DNA from: Chloranthus sessilifolius
Taxonomy: Eukaryota; Streptophyta; Magnoliopsida; Chloranthales; Chloranthaceae
Direction: 5' to 3'
Assembly: GCA_021018995.1 (NCBI GenBank)
Contig: CM037587.1
Span: 5,768,866-5,832,865 of the forward strand
DNA length: 64,000 bases
Of this stretch, positions 32,436-42,390 are shown one piece after another. Within the stretch, counting starts at the first letter, position 1. Every line of letters starts with the position of its first letter. The position numbers were made by a program, and so were the translations under genes. The notes below the pieces were generated by a model. The model was not told the DNA's origin, searched no databases, and was given only the letters and a program-made list of their open reading frames with translations.

Positions 32436-32518
<83 letters not shown>
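32436..32518. repeat. (AT)n(GT)n compound microsatellite in the Tekay B 3' LTR
   Basis: About 20 AT units are followed by about 20 GT units. The homologous 5' LTR position (23380-23456) has almost no AT run and a longer TG run, showing change since insertion. Confidence 0.95.
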
Positions 32519-32520
<2 letters not shown>

Positions 32521-33546
32521 ATTGTGATTATGCCAAATCAAAACTCTTGCTTTCCTCTCCCATTGTCCTACCCGATTTCTGTAAGAGAGATTTGTCAAAA
32601 AAAAAATAACAAAATTTAGAGACCCAACAGAATTTAGAGAGAGAAAGAAATAACAGAGAAAATAGAAGGAAAAATTTAGAGAGAGAGAAGACCCAACATA
32701 ATTTTTGAGAGAGAAAAAGCTATAGCAAAGGAAACAGAAGGAGAATTTTAGAGAGAGAGGGAGAGTGAAAAGACCCAATCGCTCTTAGTAATCTTCTTCT
32801 GTAATATCCCTGATATTTTGACCTAATTTCATTTACCTCGATAAGCGTGCCCAAAAATAATTATGAGATTTTCTGGGCTTCTTGGTTAGTTTTGGTTACG
32901 ATGAGGGACATGACCAAAGGACTTAGTTATGAGATGTGTACAAGTCAGGAAATCAACGACGTACACAATAAGGTTGATAATTGTGTTTAACGCCGGAAGT
33001 TTTGCAAGAATAATTGGATAAGTTGTAAATAAAAATATCTAGATTTTTATTTAGAAATTTTTATCTTATAAGAAAGAGAGAGTGCAAGAGAAGTTAGCTT
33101 CTCCCTCTCGTTGGAAATCAAACCTCTAAGGCTTTGCCTCCTTGTTAATCTTAGATCTAGTGATCTTGAGAACCCCTCTTTCCATCTCAACCATTAATTA
33201 ACCTTGTGCTTGAATTTGGATCAGTTTAAACTATTGAAAGAGAAGATGTGGAGAGGGTGAAAATATGTGTGATCTTGTTGAGTGATGTGGCTGTAGCCTC
33301 CCCTTTTTCTGGACTGATTTGAAGATCTAAAACCCTTGAGCTTGGAGATCTTTTCCGAATGTGAATCGGTTCAAAGAAAGCAATGAGTTAAACAACAAGA
33401 GGTAGGTCTTTAAAACATTCTTTTATCTTTTGAATTCAATTTAGGTTTAGAATAGTATGTGGTTTGTTAAAGGAGATCTAAGGTTGTGTTTGAAAATGAA
33501 GAAAAAGAATCCGGGCATGTTGAATTAACAGCCACAGAGCCTGGAA

Positions 33547-33752
33547 AATTCGACTGTCGATTTCAAAATCGACTGTCAAAATTGGAAATCGACTGTCGAA
33601 TTGGAAATCGACTGTCGAATTGGAAATCGACAGTCGAAATGAGATTTTAAGCCTAAAACAGGGTTCTGAAATTCGATGGTCGATTTTAGAATCGACCATC
33701 GAATTTCAAATTCGACCATCGAATTTGAAATCGATGGTCGAATTCTGTCCAG
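33547..33752. repeat. TCGA-rich palindromic array in solo LTR C
   Basis: ATCGACTGTCGA-type units spaced by TTGGAA repeat four times (33547-33640). A second block follows with GAAATTCGATGGTCGAT at 33669 facing its exact complement ATCGACCATCGAATTTC 5 bases on, then two more copies. The second block can fold as a long hairpin. Confidence 0.9.
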
Positions 33753-34593
33753 CTTTTGACTTTTAAGAGTTAGGTTGGATTTTTATTTTTTAAGTCTTTG
33801 CATTTGATTTTTGGGTTCTATATTAACACTGAGAGTGTTAATATATGTAGGTTTTGACAATTGGGAGTCCTTGGAGAGGACTGCTTGTTCATGCTTTTGA
33901 ATTTTCTTGGTTAAGGTAGGGGAATCCTAATTATTATTTGCATAAAATTATAAGCATAAACTGTTATAGACTATTTCTTTTAGAAGCATAAAATTTGGAA
34001 ATTTCGTTGCACACAGTATAATTAAAACTTTGAACATATGACACAATCCGAAAATTTGTAAACCTTGTTATAAATAAGAATCTTTGGAAATCAGAACCTC
34101 AGCTAAATTTTGAATCAGAACATCAGTTAAATTTTGAATCAGAATTTCGAATCAGAACTTTGAAAAATCAGTATATGTTATGAATAATAAGCTTGGATAT
34201 GTGTTAGCATTTGCATTTGATTTTGGGTTCATAAGTACGATGCCCTAGATTCTACCAACCGTGTTGACGGTAAAACTTTGGCTCAAGTTTCCCTCATAGC
34301 GTAGGGGCTTGTTGCATTTTCGAAATGGGTTCATGAACGACGATGGTCAGTAGGGTCTTCCCATCGGTCACGTAGTCTGCTCTCATGCTATAGAAAATTT
34401 GGGAGATAAAATTAAGTTATAAATTTAAGACAAGAAGCATGCTAAATCAGAACATTTTGAACACTTTAGATTTTATTATCAGTTTTGACTCAGGATTAGA
34501 ACTGGAGATTTAATTTGAAAAGCATCATTGAAAAATCATATTTGATCCGATTCCGTCTTTTGAAAACCTTTACTTATAAAGAAATGCAAATAG

Positions 34594-34743
34594 ATCTGTC
34601 TTCCTCTATTGAGCTTGGCTGTTAGCTCACCCTCGACTATACGTCACGTCTTTGAGACTGACCTTGGGTCAGAGGATCCGGAGGACTCCGATTATATTCC
34701 CGAGGAGGATTTGGACATACCAGCTGAGGAGTTCTTCCCGTGA
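34594..34743 (+). other. Acidic short open frame in solo LTR C
   Basis: The frame is open from 34594 to a TGA at 34741-34743. The last part encodes GSEDPEDSDYIPEEDLDIP and AEEFFP. A CAG at 34669-34671 lies in the same phase as the CAG in front of the related frames of Tekay A and B. It lies about 350 bp before the LTR end. Confidence 0.5.
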
Positions 34744-35092
34744 TCTTAGATTCTGTATTTTTGGTATTTTGTCTGGATATTATTTTTTGATTGATGAGCC
34801 TTAGGCTATTTTTTTTTATCTTTTGATATCACTCGAGGAACCATTATTGTGAACCTCTATTTTAGGTGATCGGATTGGCCATCACCGGTGGTTCCTTTTG
34901 GTTCCTCTCAGTGATGTATCTAATTTTTGTTATATAAAGCTTTTGTTTTTGGATTAACAATGTTGCCTCTGTCTTTAGACTTTTGTTTATATTGCCGGCT
35001 TCTGTTTGTTACGGCTTATTGAGAAATCAATAAGTTGATGAACCGGCCTTTCCTATACCTTAGGGATTGGAAAAGTCGGGTCGTCACATCTT

Positions 35093-37754
35093 CCACGAAC
35101 CTTCTTTGTCGAAGTGCCAAATGGCCTAAATGCATGCTTTCTCAAACCTGCCCTCTACTCAAGAGTGAGGACCACATCATTAATCTGTTGGATCTTCGAT
35201 AACCCAATATTCTCCTCTTAGAATCACAAGCATTGAAACTTTTTTTTTGCTTGCCTTATCATCTTGTACACTAATATTTAAGTTTCATTTCTCAAAACGC
35301 TAATAAAAAAAAAATTTCAATAATATGAGAAAACAACACCATGCACTGCAGTTTAATCACTAGCTTAATTCCAATACCAATGACACCATTTCACCTAAAC
35401 CATGTTTATATCTATCTACCTTTGAAAGGTAAAAATGGGAACTTTTCTTTTTTTTCTTTTTTTTCCTCCGTGAAGTGGTTACACTCAACAGTTTTATTCT
35501 TCACAAAATAAATTATTACTATATTTTCTCTGAATAGACTTTGGTCTTTTATGTTCTGCAAATAGGCAAAAATGAGAATCTTCCCATCCAATAAATATTG
35601 AGATCCATATAAGCATTATGGAACTCGCACTTATGGTATCAAAACTCAGCCGATACCAATAAACATGGGCAATAATAAGGTGTTGCAATGTCCTTGTTTC
35701 TAATTCTAGGCAATTAATTAACAATATTTCCTTATATCAGTTTTCTCCCTATTTCAGTTTAGTTGGTCCAAAATTTGCTGCTTCCATCTCCACATTCTCT
35801 TAATGAAGAAGAAAATGGAAGGAAGATTCCCATCATCACATGGCTACCAATGTCCATTTTCATCATCACTGAGTGCTTCTGCCAATTATTAAAATTCATA
35901 CTCTTAATTGAAGGACCTCTTTGTATTAAATTAACTGGTAACAAAGACAACCTCCACAAACTCTCTACTACTGGGTCTCCCACGTCTCTCAAACAGACTC
36001 TTTAAAATCGAAACTTCCCGGCGACCAATTAAATCAATACCGGATGAATTTCGGCAACTTGCCCGAACATCGCGATGATCTGCTCTGGCACTGATTTTGT
36101 GGTCAGAGCATGAGAGATCTAATATCAGGTATGGGGTTAATACAAGGTTGCTTATTTCACCAGAGATTTCATAAAATAGCATTTGGACACCATCGACCAT
36201 GAAATGATTGACCCTAGATCTGAGGCCCTTAGAGGCTGAAATAAATTGAGCCCAAGGACCTAACACCTCAAAATTATCTTTCTTAAGCATCTGATGGGTT
36301 GGGTCCGTTCAATCCGATCGCCACATGGTAAGTGTCATATGTATGCACGTAAATCCTAAATCTTGTAAAAAGTTGACTGAAAGATCTACTGTGCTAGAGG
36401 CCGGATCAGGATCGGGACAAAAGAACCAACCTTAGGTAAAATTTTATTGTCTAACCATCTAATGGTTCAAATTAGATGATGGATGGTTCAAAGCTCATCT
36501 TTTTATTTCAACCCTATGTGCCACATGGAATAAACGCCATGGGATACCTTTGACCCTTAAATTTTGAGAATCAATTCCCAACTGGCCTAAAAGATCAACT
36601 TCAAAACGATCTCGATAATGACGCAATAAAATCTAATGACCCGTGAAGGTTTCTCCAAAATTCTTGTATGAAATATCTGTTCTTTTCAATTTTTAATTAT
36701 TATTTTATATTCACAAGTATGTAAGGTGTATGAAATAGTTTCTTTTGGCCAAGTTAGTCCTTTCATCATATGGCATGCACCATATAGAAAAATCACGATA
36801 GGGCATACGCATAATTAAAAAGGAATAAGCTATATCACATAACTTTTAAGCCTTCGTCATGGTGGGGTTCCCGTCACAGTGACGTGGAACTTGGAATGTA
36901 GGCATCCATGTACGGATGCAACACCTCTATGGGAGTATGGGCTGCCACACGAAGTACATCTAGGTTACTACGGAACCCGTCCCTTGGAAAGCGTGATTTT
37001 GTGAATCTTATCGCACCGTGGCTCACTTCAAATTAAGTTTTAAGCAAACAATAAGGAATGATATGTAAGATAAGGTAAGCTACAAATACGGATAAGTTAG
37101 GTTGTGAAGGCCAGCAAAATACAAATTAAGTTTCTACACGTGCCATGTCTTGCGTGCCACCGCAAGATCCAACGTCTACAGCCAAGACGGGTCTTAAGGA
37201 CAATACGCTACGACAGTGTCCCGAACGTAAGGGGACACTGATTTAAATGCATGCAACCTCATCGGGCTGGATGGTGGTATACGATATAATATAGAGGTTA
37301 GGTGGTTATCTACACGTGGACCTCGCGTGATAGGCTCGAGCAGCGGCCCTGGCACAGGTCGTATACCACATAGGATGCGAAGTACGTGGTGTAGGCGTAT
37401 AGAGCAATATTAAGTTTTAAGATATGCCACATAGGATAAGGCGACAAAGCAGACACAAAAAAAGATCAGTACTTAATGCATCATTTTTATTTCATTTTAT
37501 GTTATGTTATGTCTTTTTATTTTATGTTATGTCTTTTCTTTTATGCTATATTTTTTAGTTCGATATGATAGATATGAGATCTTAGATATTTTTATAATTA
37601 TTTATAGCTGTTCGGTTTATTTCAAAATGTACCGCAACTCAAGCGATTGCACACACGACCACCTGAGTATTTTATGGTGGATCGATTGTACAACCTGCTG
37701 AGTTTACTTGACTGAGTAAACTCACCCCCCCCCCTCCAAAACTAACAGTTGCAG
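35093..37754 (+). other. Remainder of the Tekay B 3' LTR, no separate gene
   Basis: This stretch is homologous to 23734-26370. Open frames here, such as those near 35494-36290 on the minus strand, recur in both LTRs with base changes that do not preserve them, and they carry no domain. Confidence 0.7.
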
Positions 37755-37882
37755 GTGAAAACTCTGATTTTTCCATCACTGAGGATGGGGATGCTGCTGT
37801 TCCTGATGCGGCTCATGAGAGTGAGGACGTCGGCTTCCATTTGGACGAGGGAATAGATCCGGCAGACTACTTTGAGCATTAA
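37755..37882 (+). other. Acidic short open frame in the Tekay B 3' LTR
   Basis: After AACAGTTGCAG (ending 37754) come GT and 41 codons, including ENSDFSITEDGDAAVPDAAH and VGFHLDEGIDPADYFEH, then TAA at 37880-37882. About a third of residues are Asp or Glu. The acceptor-like CAG and the phase match Tekay A. Confidence 0.5.
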
Positions 37883-38244
37883 GAGATTCTTTAGTTATAG
37901 TTTTTATTATTTTCAGGGGAGACTTGTTATTAGTTAGTCTTATTTTTCAGTGCCACTTTTGAGTTTGCATTGGGACTGTTTTATCCTACGTAAAACCTCT
38001 GTTTGTTTTCGATTATAGATGCATGGTTAGGATTTATCACTTAATTAATGTCATCTACGTTTTCCGCTGTTGATTTCTTGAGCCATTTATTTTTAAATGA
38101 TACTATTAAATGCCTTGATCCTTATGCTAAATTAATTTAAGAATTATGTGTATGTCCGCTTATCGCCTTAACAAGCGTGCGGTGTCATAAAACGAAATTC
38201 TAGGCCCTCGAGATCGGGTAAGGATTCTGGGTCGTGACAATTCT

Positions 38245-39237
38245 AGAGAGAGAAAGAAAGGGCGTGAGTTAGAGTTTGAGTCCAATAAGATGCTTGGGAG
38301 GAAGTATTTTAAATGAGAAAGTCAAGAAGAAATAAAAGACAAAAGTCTAAATTATATTAATTAATTAAAAAGGAAGGAGAGCTAGCTAGTTTATTGGTGC
38401 GTGGATTCTAAAGAGTGTTATTTGGGAAAAGTTACATAAAAGAAAATAGGCAATAGTCCAAAAGGACTTTACTACTTCTAAAAAGGGGAACTCAAGGGAC
38501 GGTAGGGTGTTGAGGTAGCTTAATGGGAAAGGTAACTTAGAATTTACAGTTTGGAGAGTGTCATATAGGGAGGGAGTAAATATGAGGCATATATTGGATT
38601 CTATTGCACAACTCATGGAAACCGAGTCACACAATTTAAGTATTTATGTGTATTTTTATATACATATACTTATGTCCATGATTTTTAAAAAGGAAAGGGT
38701 GGTCGGCTAGTGTGTTAAGCACCTTAAATAAAAAGAAAGAAATAGTGTTAAAATAGACTGTTGATATTTGGTTTCTTAAAATAGGGAGGTACCATTATGG
38801 CCACAATCGTGGGCTTGGATTGATATTGGGTGTTGGGTACCTAACGCCACATGTCTATTTGCGACCACACACACAAATAATTTATCTGCTTATATATTTT
38901 TAGAATGAGACAAATAGAGTCTTAAGTCAATTTAAGTCTCGGGTCCGGGTTTTGGAGTCGCCCATGCTCGGCCACAAGTTTGATTGAATCAAGTTAGGAT
39001 TTGGGCATAGATTTTGGTACAGACTCGAGTTCCGTTTCGTGTTCAGGTGTACCGACCCACTTAATCAATAATGTAATATTTATCATTTATTTGTGCAAAG
39101 GATATATTTGTCGAATGGGAAGTAGAATCCTAGGCCATACTATTTGTCAAAGGTCTGACTCAGGTCAAATTGGTCAAAGTAATTGCTTTGTCATCAAAGG
39201 TCAATGATTCAACATTGGCAAAATCAGGATCGTTACA
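38245..39237 (-). repeat. 5' LTR of Tekay A, outer part
   Basis: This is the 5' portion (element orientation) of the LTR, matching 15020-16047 of the other LTR. It ends GGATCGTTACA before the ATCCA duplication. The continuing match on both sides of Tekay B proves that Tekay B landed in this LTR. Confidence 0.9.
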
Positions 39238-39242
39238 ATCCA

Positions 39243-40115
39243 AGTCCTTCAGGATCACCTCAACTCTTTCACATGGTCCTACGAAGATATGCCCGGATTA
39301 GACCCAAACTTTGTGGAACATTGTTTGGTCTTAGAGCATGATGCAAAGGCTGTCAGGTAGAAACTCAGAAGAATGCACCCTCAAACTGTGCTACAAGTCA
39401 AGGAAGAAGTCGACAAGCTACACAAGGTAAAGTTCATAATAGTCGTCCTCTACCCCAAGTGAGTTGCAAATATAGTACCCGTTAACAAGGATGACAAAAT
39501 AAGGGTATGTATCGACTTCCGGAACCTCAACCGGGCATGCCCGAAAATGGCTTTCCTTTACCTCACATCAACACTATGGTCGACAATACCGTCGGGCATG
39601 AGATGTTATTCTTTATGGATGGCTTCTCCGAATATAACCAGATCAAGTTAGCAAAATTCGACTAAGAGAAGACTACCTTCACCACGCCATGGATAACTTA
39701 TTGCTACGTCGTCATGTCTTTCAAGCTCAAGAACGCAGGAGCCACATATTAGCGCACCATGATGACTATATTTCATGACTTGATGCACAAGTGTGTGAAA
39801 GTCTATATCGACGATATACTAGTGAAGTCTCAAACGCGAGCAAGACATGCTGAAGCGCTACGGCTGGTATTGCAAAGATCTGAGAAATATCAGCTAAAGA
39901 TGAATTCAAAGAAATGTGTGTTCAGAGTGACCTTCAGAAAACTACTAGGATTCATGGTTAGCAAGCGAGGAATCGAGGTCAACCCGGTTAAGGTCAAAGT
40001 CATTCTTGAGATGCCACCTCTCTGTAACATCAAAGAACTACGAGGCTTGATAAGAAGATTATAATCCATCAGGAGATTTATCTCCCAGCACTCAGACAGT
40101 TGCAATCCTTTCAGC
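39243..40115 (+). pseudogene. Reverse transcriptase of the Tat/Ogre element
   Basis: The sequence continues the frame from 11571 with VLQDHLNSFTWSYEDMPGLD, then CIDFRNLNRACPK, FMDGFSEYNQIKLAKF, SFKLKNAGATY and the catalytic YIDD at 39804-39815 within VYIDDILVKSQTRA. It ends at KLLGFMVSKRGIEVNP. Stops at 39358, 39462, 39664 and 39751 and one frameshift near 39540 break it. All are consistent with old decay. Confidence 0.85.
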
Positions 40116-40399
40116 AGACTATTTAAAGGAGGAGCCGGGTACATATGGGATGACCAGTGTCAACAAGCCTTCGACAACATCAAAAGGTACCTCCTCAGTC
40201 CGCCAATATTATCACCCCTAGTTCCTGGAAGACTCCTGATCCTCTACTTATCAGCCAATGATAAGACAATGGGAGTAATTCTCGGACAACATGATAAAGA
40301 CGACAAGAGAGAGAATGCTATCTATTACCTCAGTAGGACGATGGTCGAGTACGAATAGAAATATACAACAATGGAGAAGACATGCCTCACACTAGTTAA
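40116..40399 (+). pseudogene. RNase H start of the Tat/Ogre element, truncated
   Basis: FSRLFKGGAGYIWDDQCQQA, LILYLSANDKTMGVILGQHD and ENAIYYLSRTMVEYE are the connection and RNase H start in Tat elements. Similarity ends after MEKTCLTLV near 40399, where unrelated AT-rich DNA begins. Integrase and 3' LTR are absent, so a deletion removed the 3' part. Confidence 0.75.
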
Positions 40400-40619
40400 A
40401 AATGAAATAAGATAATTTTAGATATGTTGGACCAGTAATATATTAAATCCGAGTTCTCTTAAAAGTTTTAAACAGGAAATCAATAAACCATTTGGTACAA
40501 TTGAAGAAAATTTTTAAATAAGCAATTGATCATTGAAACTCGGAACTTCAACGAAGAGAGGAACTTCCGACGATAACTAAAAGTGAACTTATGAAGAAAA
40601 GAATATATCCCGTTAAGTT
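40400..40619. other. Unassigned AT-rich DNA
   Basis: I see no gene, repeat or transposon end in this stretch. Confidence 0.4.
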
Positions 40620-40955
40620 TCATCGTCTCGTTAAGTTTCGGTTTGGTTCGGAGTTTTTTTTTTTTTTTTTTTGAAAGCGAGACCAAAATATTTTAGTTTT
40701 TTTTGTTCAGTTTCGGTATTTTTACTCTAATTTTCATTTTTTAATGTGTTTTTTTGGTTTTTCTATTTTTTCCACTTTTTTGGTTTTCTCATCGTACCCT
40801 TCGGTTTTCAGTTTTCGGTTTTTGCCACCCTAAATCGAAACCAAACCGAATTGGAATCAGCTCGGTTTGATTTTTATTAGGTTTTCAGTCCGATTCAGGA
40901 CCATCAGTGGTTCGGTTTCGGGATTCGGTTCAAAGCTTGCAATCCCTACACAGAA
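40620..40955. mobile_element. Degenerate hAT-like or MITE-like repeat rich in CGGTTTGG
   Basis: Many copies of TTCGGTTT/AAACCGAA on both strands, a TGCCACCCTA end-like motif near 40825, and a final GGTTCAAAGCTTGCAATCCCTACA. Such TAGGGNTG...CCGAAACCG sequences are common at the ends of small plant hAT-type elements. A related end, GGTTCAGAACTTGCATCCCTAC, occurs at 56026-56048. The boundaries are not firm. Confidence 0.4.
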
Positions 40956-42384
40956 GTCCTTAAAACAATATTTGAAAGGTACCTTTGTTTGCACCGACCA
41001 AAACTCTAAAAGCACCCAAGTAGCCCCACCTATAGATGATTTGATGGATGGGGCAGGTGGGAGGTTTTATTTCAAGGGGTGGCCAAAAGGTTTCTCCTAA
41101 AACCTTGAAGACAGTTTCTAATGGCTTTATAAGTCTTTAGTTCTCATTCATTTCGAATTTGAGCTTTGACTTTGAAGCTTCTTTCACAATGAATTGTTCC
41201 TCACCTTCTAGAAATATAAAGACTACAATGGACACCCATCAATTTTCTGAGCTGCACTTAGCCAAGAATTCAAGTCAACAATGGCTGTGATTGATAACGA
41301 TATTAATGTGACTAAGTTTGACCGATTCCGAATTTCAGAATCTCAATTTCGTGTATTTATTTCAGAATCCAAGGACCAAGACTCTGGTTTTGGCATGAAA
41401 ATATCTTTCCGTGGCAATCAACGATGAAGTCAAAGCACTGCCGTCAATGGACTGGGTCGGACCAAAATCCAAGTCAACCTAAGCATTTTGGCCCTTTAAT
41501 TGACCCAGATTTTGGCGCGATCCAACCGAACCTGACCTTCAGGTGTAATAGATCTGAATCGACGTGCAAAGGTTATATGCCCAATCCAACCGTAAATGGT
41601 TTTGGCTGAGTAGGGTCAGGCCAAAATTTAAGCCAACCAGAACAACCTTTGGGTCGGCTAGTTAGACGTGACTAGGCCTCAGGTCAGATGCTTCAAAGCC
41701 CAACCTTATCCAATGGGCCAAGGTTATAAGTCCAGAGAGAATAATTATCCATACTTAACTATTATAATGCGAGTACGCGGGAGTTGTGTCGGGTAAGATG
41801 AAGAGACGAAAAGATTAATTTCTTCAAATTGACGGAAATGCCCTTATAATTATCTTATAATTATTGCTCCCTCGGAAATCTCAAAAATCTCACTTCTTTA
41901 AATTATTGCCCCTTTTTATGTGCTCATGTGTGCAGTTTACTAGTCACGATAGTAACGGAGCGATTACCCAGTGTTAATGCAGTCAAAATTTTTGATAGAG
42001 ATTATTTTTCATGTCAATCTTTTGCAGCAAAGATCTTTAGATTACGGGCTTTAAATCAAACTACTTAAATCCAGAAACAGTTTAAGTCTTTCTTTTAAAT
42101 TGTGCGTTTGGACCAATTTGTGTGTAAGTAATGGCTACCTAATCCTATCAGATTAATGGGTTTTTCTACTAAACTTTTCTCAAAAGAGAATTAAGGTTGC
42201 ATTGGGTAAAGCTTTTTGTCAGCTCCTGCAAGAGTCGAATATACTTGTTTTAGCGGCCCTTCTTTTTCTTACTAACTCCTTGTAAAGTAGGATTTACCTG
42301 CTCTAGCAGCTACCTCCCTAAAACAAATAATATTTGTTGTGGCAAAGAGTGAGCAAAGCGTAGGGAGAACTGCTAGAGCAAGTA
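40956..42384. other. Unassigned intergenic DNA
   Basis: No coding region with family signatures was found. Short open frames (40867-41100, 41424-41609) show no motif. Stretches such as 41450-41700 have repeated CCAACC/GGTCGG words, perhaps old LTR or MITE debris. A short inverted repeat is listed separately. Confidence 0.4.
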
Positions 42385-42390
42385 ATATAT
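42293..42390. repeat. Small inverted repeat next to the LINE 3' side
   Basis: TTTACCTGCTCTAGCAGCTA at 42293 is matched by the complement of AACTGCTAGAGCAAGTAATA at 42369. The imperfect arms, about 28 bp long, continue into CCTCCCTA/TAGGGAG. The loop is about 40 bp. It could be a small foldback element. Confidence 0.5.

Larger units (their letters stand above)
32800..35088 (+). mobile_element. Solo LTR C inside the Tekay B 3' LTR
   Basis: A 2,289-bp unit begins TGTAATATCCC and ends GGGTCGTCACA, flanked by TCTTC at 32795-32799 and 35089-35093. The intact 5' LTR of Tekay B has one TCTTC there (near 23733). Ends and inner boxes (GAGCTTGGCTGTTAGCTCACCC at 34611) resemble Tekay LTRs. No coding domains are present. 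It contains a palindromic TCGA-rich array and an acidic open frame, listed separately. It is the youngest event in the nest. Confidence 0.88.
22654..38239 (+). mobile_element. Tekay B: Ty3/Gypsy chromovirus inserted in the Tekay A 5' LTR
   Basis: The element is bounded by TGTTATGGCACAG and GGGTCGTGACA and flanked by ATTCT at 22649-22653 and 38240-38244. It has LTRs of about 4.2 kb (22654-26862 and 31716-38239 without its own insertion). Between them are a primer site, gag, protease, RT, RNase H, integrase and chromodomain on the plus strand. LTR copies differ by only a few percent where compared, so it is younger than Tekay A. Frames are open apart from nonsense codons, but integrase is damaged. 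Confidence 0.93.
31716..38239 (+). repeat. 3' LTR of Tekay B (split by solo LTR C)
   Basis: The LTR starts AGTTATGACACAG (first base changed from T) and ends GGGTCGTGACA. Without solo LTR C and one TCTTC copy it is about 4.23 kb, matching the 5' LTR length. Compared with the 5' LTR it differs mostly by scattered transitions. Confidence 0.92.
11572..39237 (-). mobile_element. Tekay A: Ty3/Gypsy chromovirus inserted in the Tat element
   Basis: The element runs on the minus strand from LTR 39237-20984 (split) through gag, protease, RT, RNase H, integrase and chromodomain to LTR 16047-11572. Its ends are TGTAACGACC and GGATCGTTACA and it is flanked by ATCCA at 11567-11571 and 39238-39242. Without the two later insertions its LTRs are about 2.67 and 2.69 kb. 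LTR pairs differ visibly, roughly one base in ten in the stretches compared by eye, so it is older than Tekay B. All coding domains are broken by stops or frameshifts. Confidence 0.9.
3636..40399 (+). mobile_element. Tat/Ogre-type Ty3/Gypsy retrotransposon, decayed and split by a 27.7 kb nest
   Basis: Order on the plus strand: LTR 3636-5762, primer site near 5764, gag 6322-7560, protease 8700-9070, linker 9071-11571, then reverse transcriptase and RNase H at 39243-40399. The RT start is broken at 11571 by Tekay A. Joining 11571 to 39243 restores the conserved KERQQII...SYEDMPGLDP block of this lineage in frame, and the duplicated ATCCA marks the join. Similarity stops inside RNase H near 40399; integrase and a 3' LTR are not seen, so the 3' end is deleted. 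Many stops show it is old. A solo LTR of the same family lies inverted at 434-2706. Confidence 0.85.

Noticed and set aside
39240-40400. A separate Gypsy element starting at 39240
   Set aside because: It has no LTR or gag of its own, and its first codons continue the frame that ends at 11571, so it is the other half of the Tat element.
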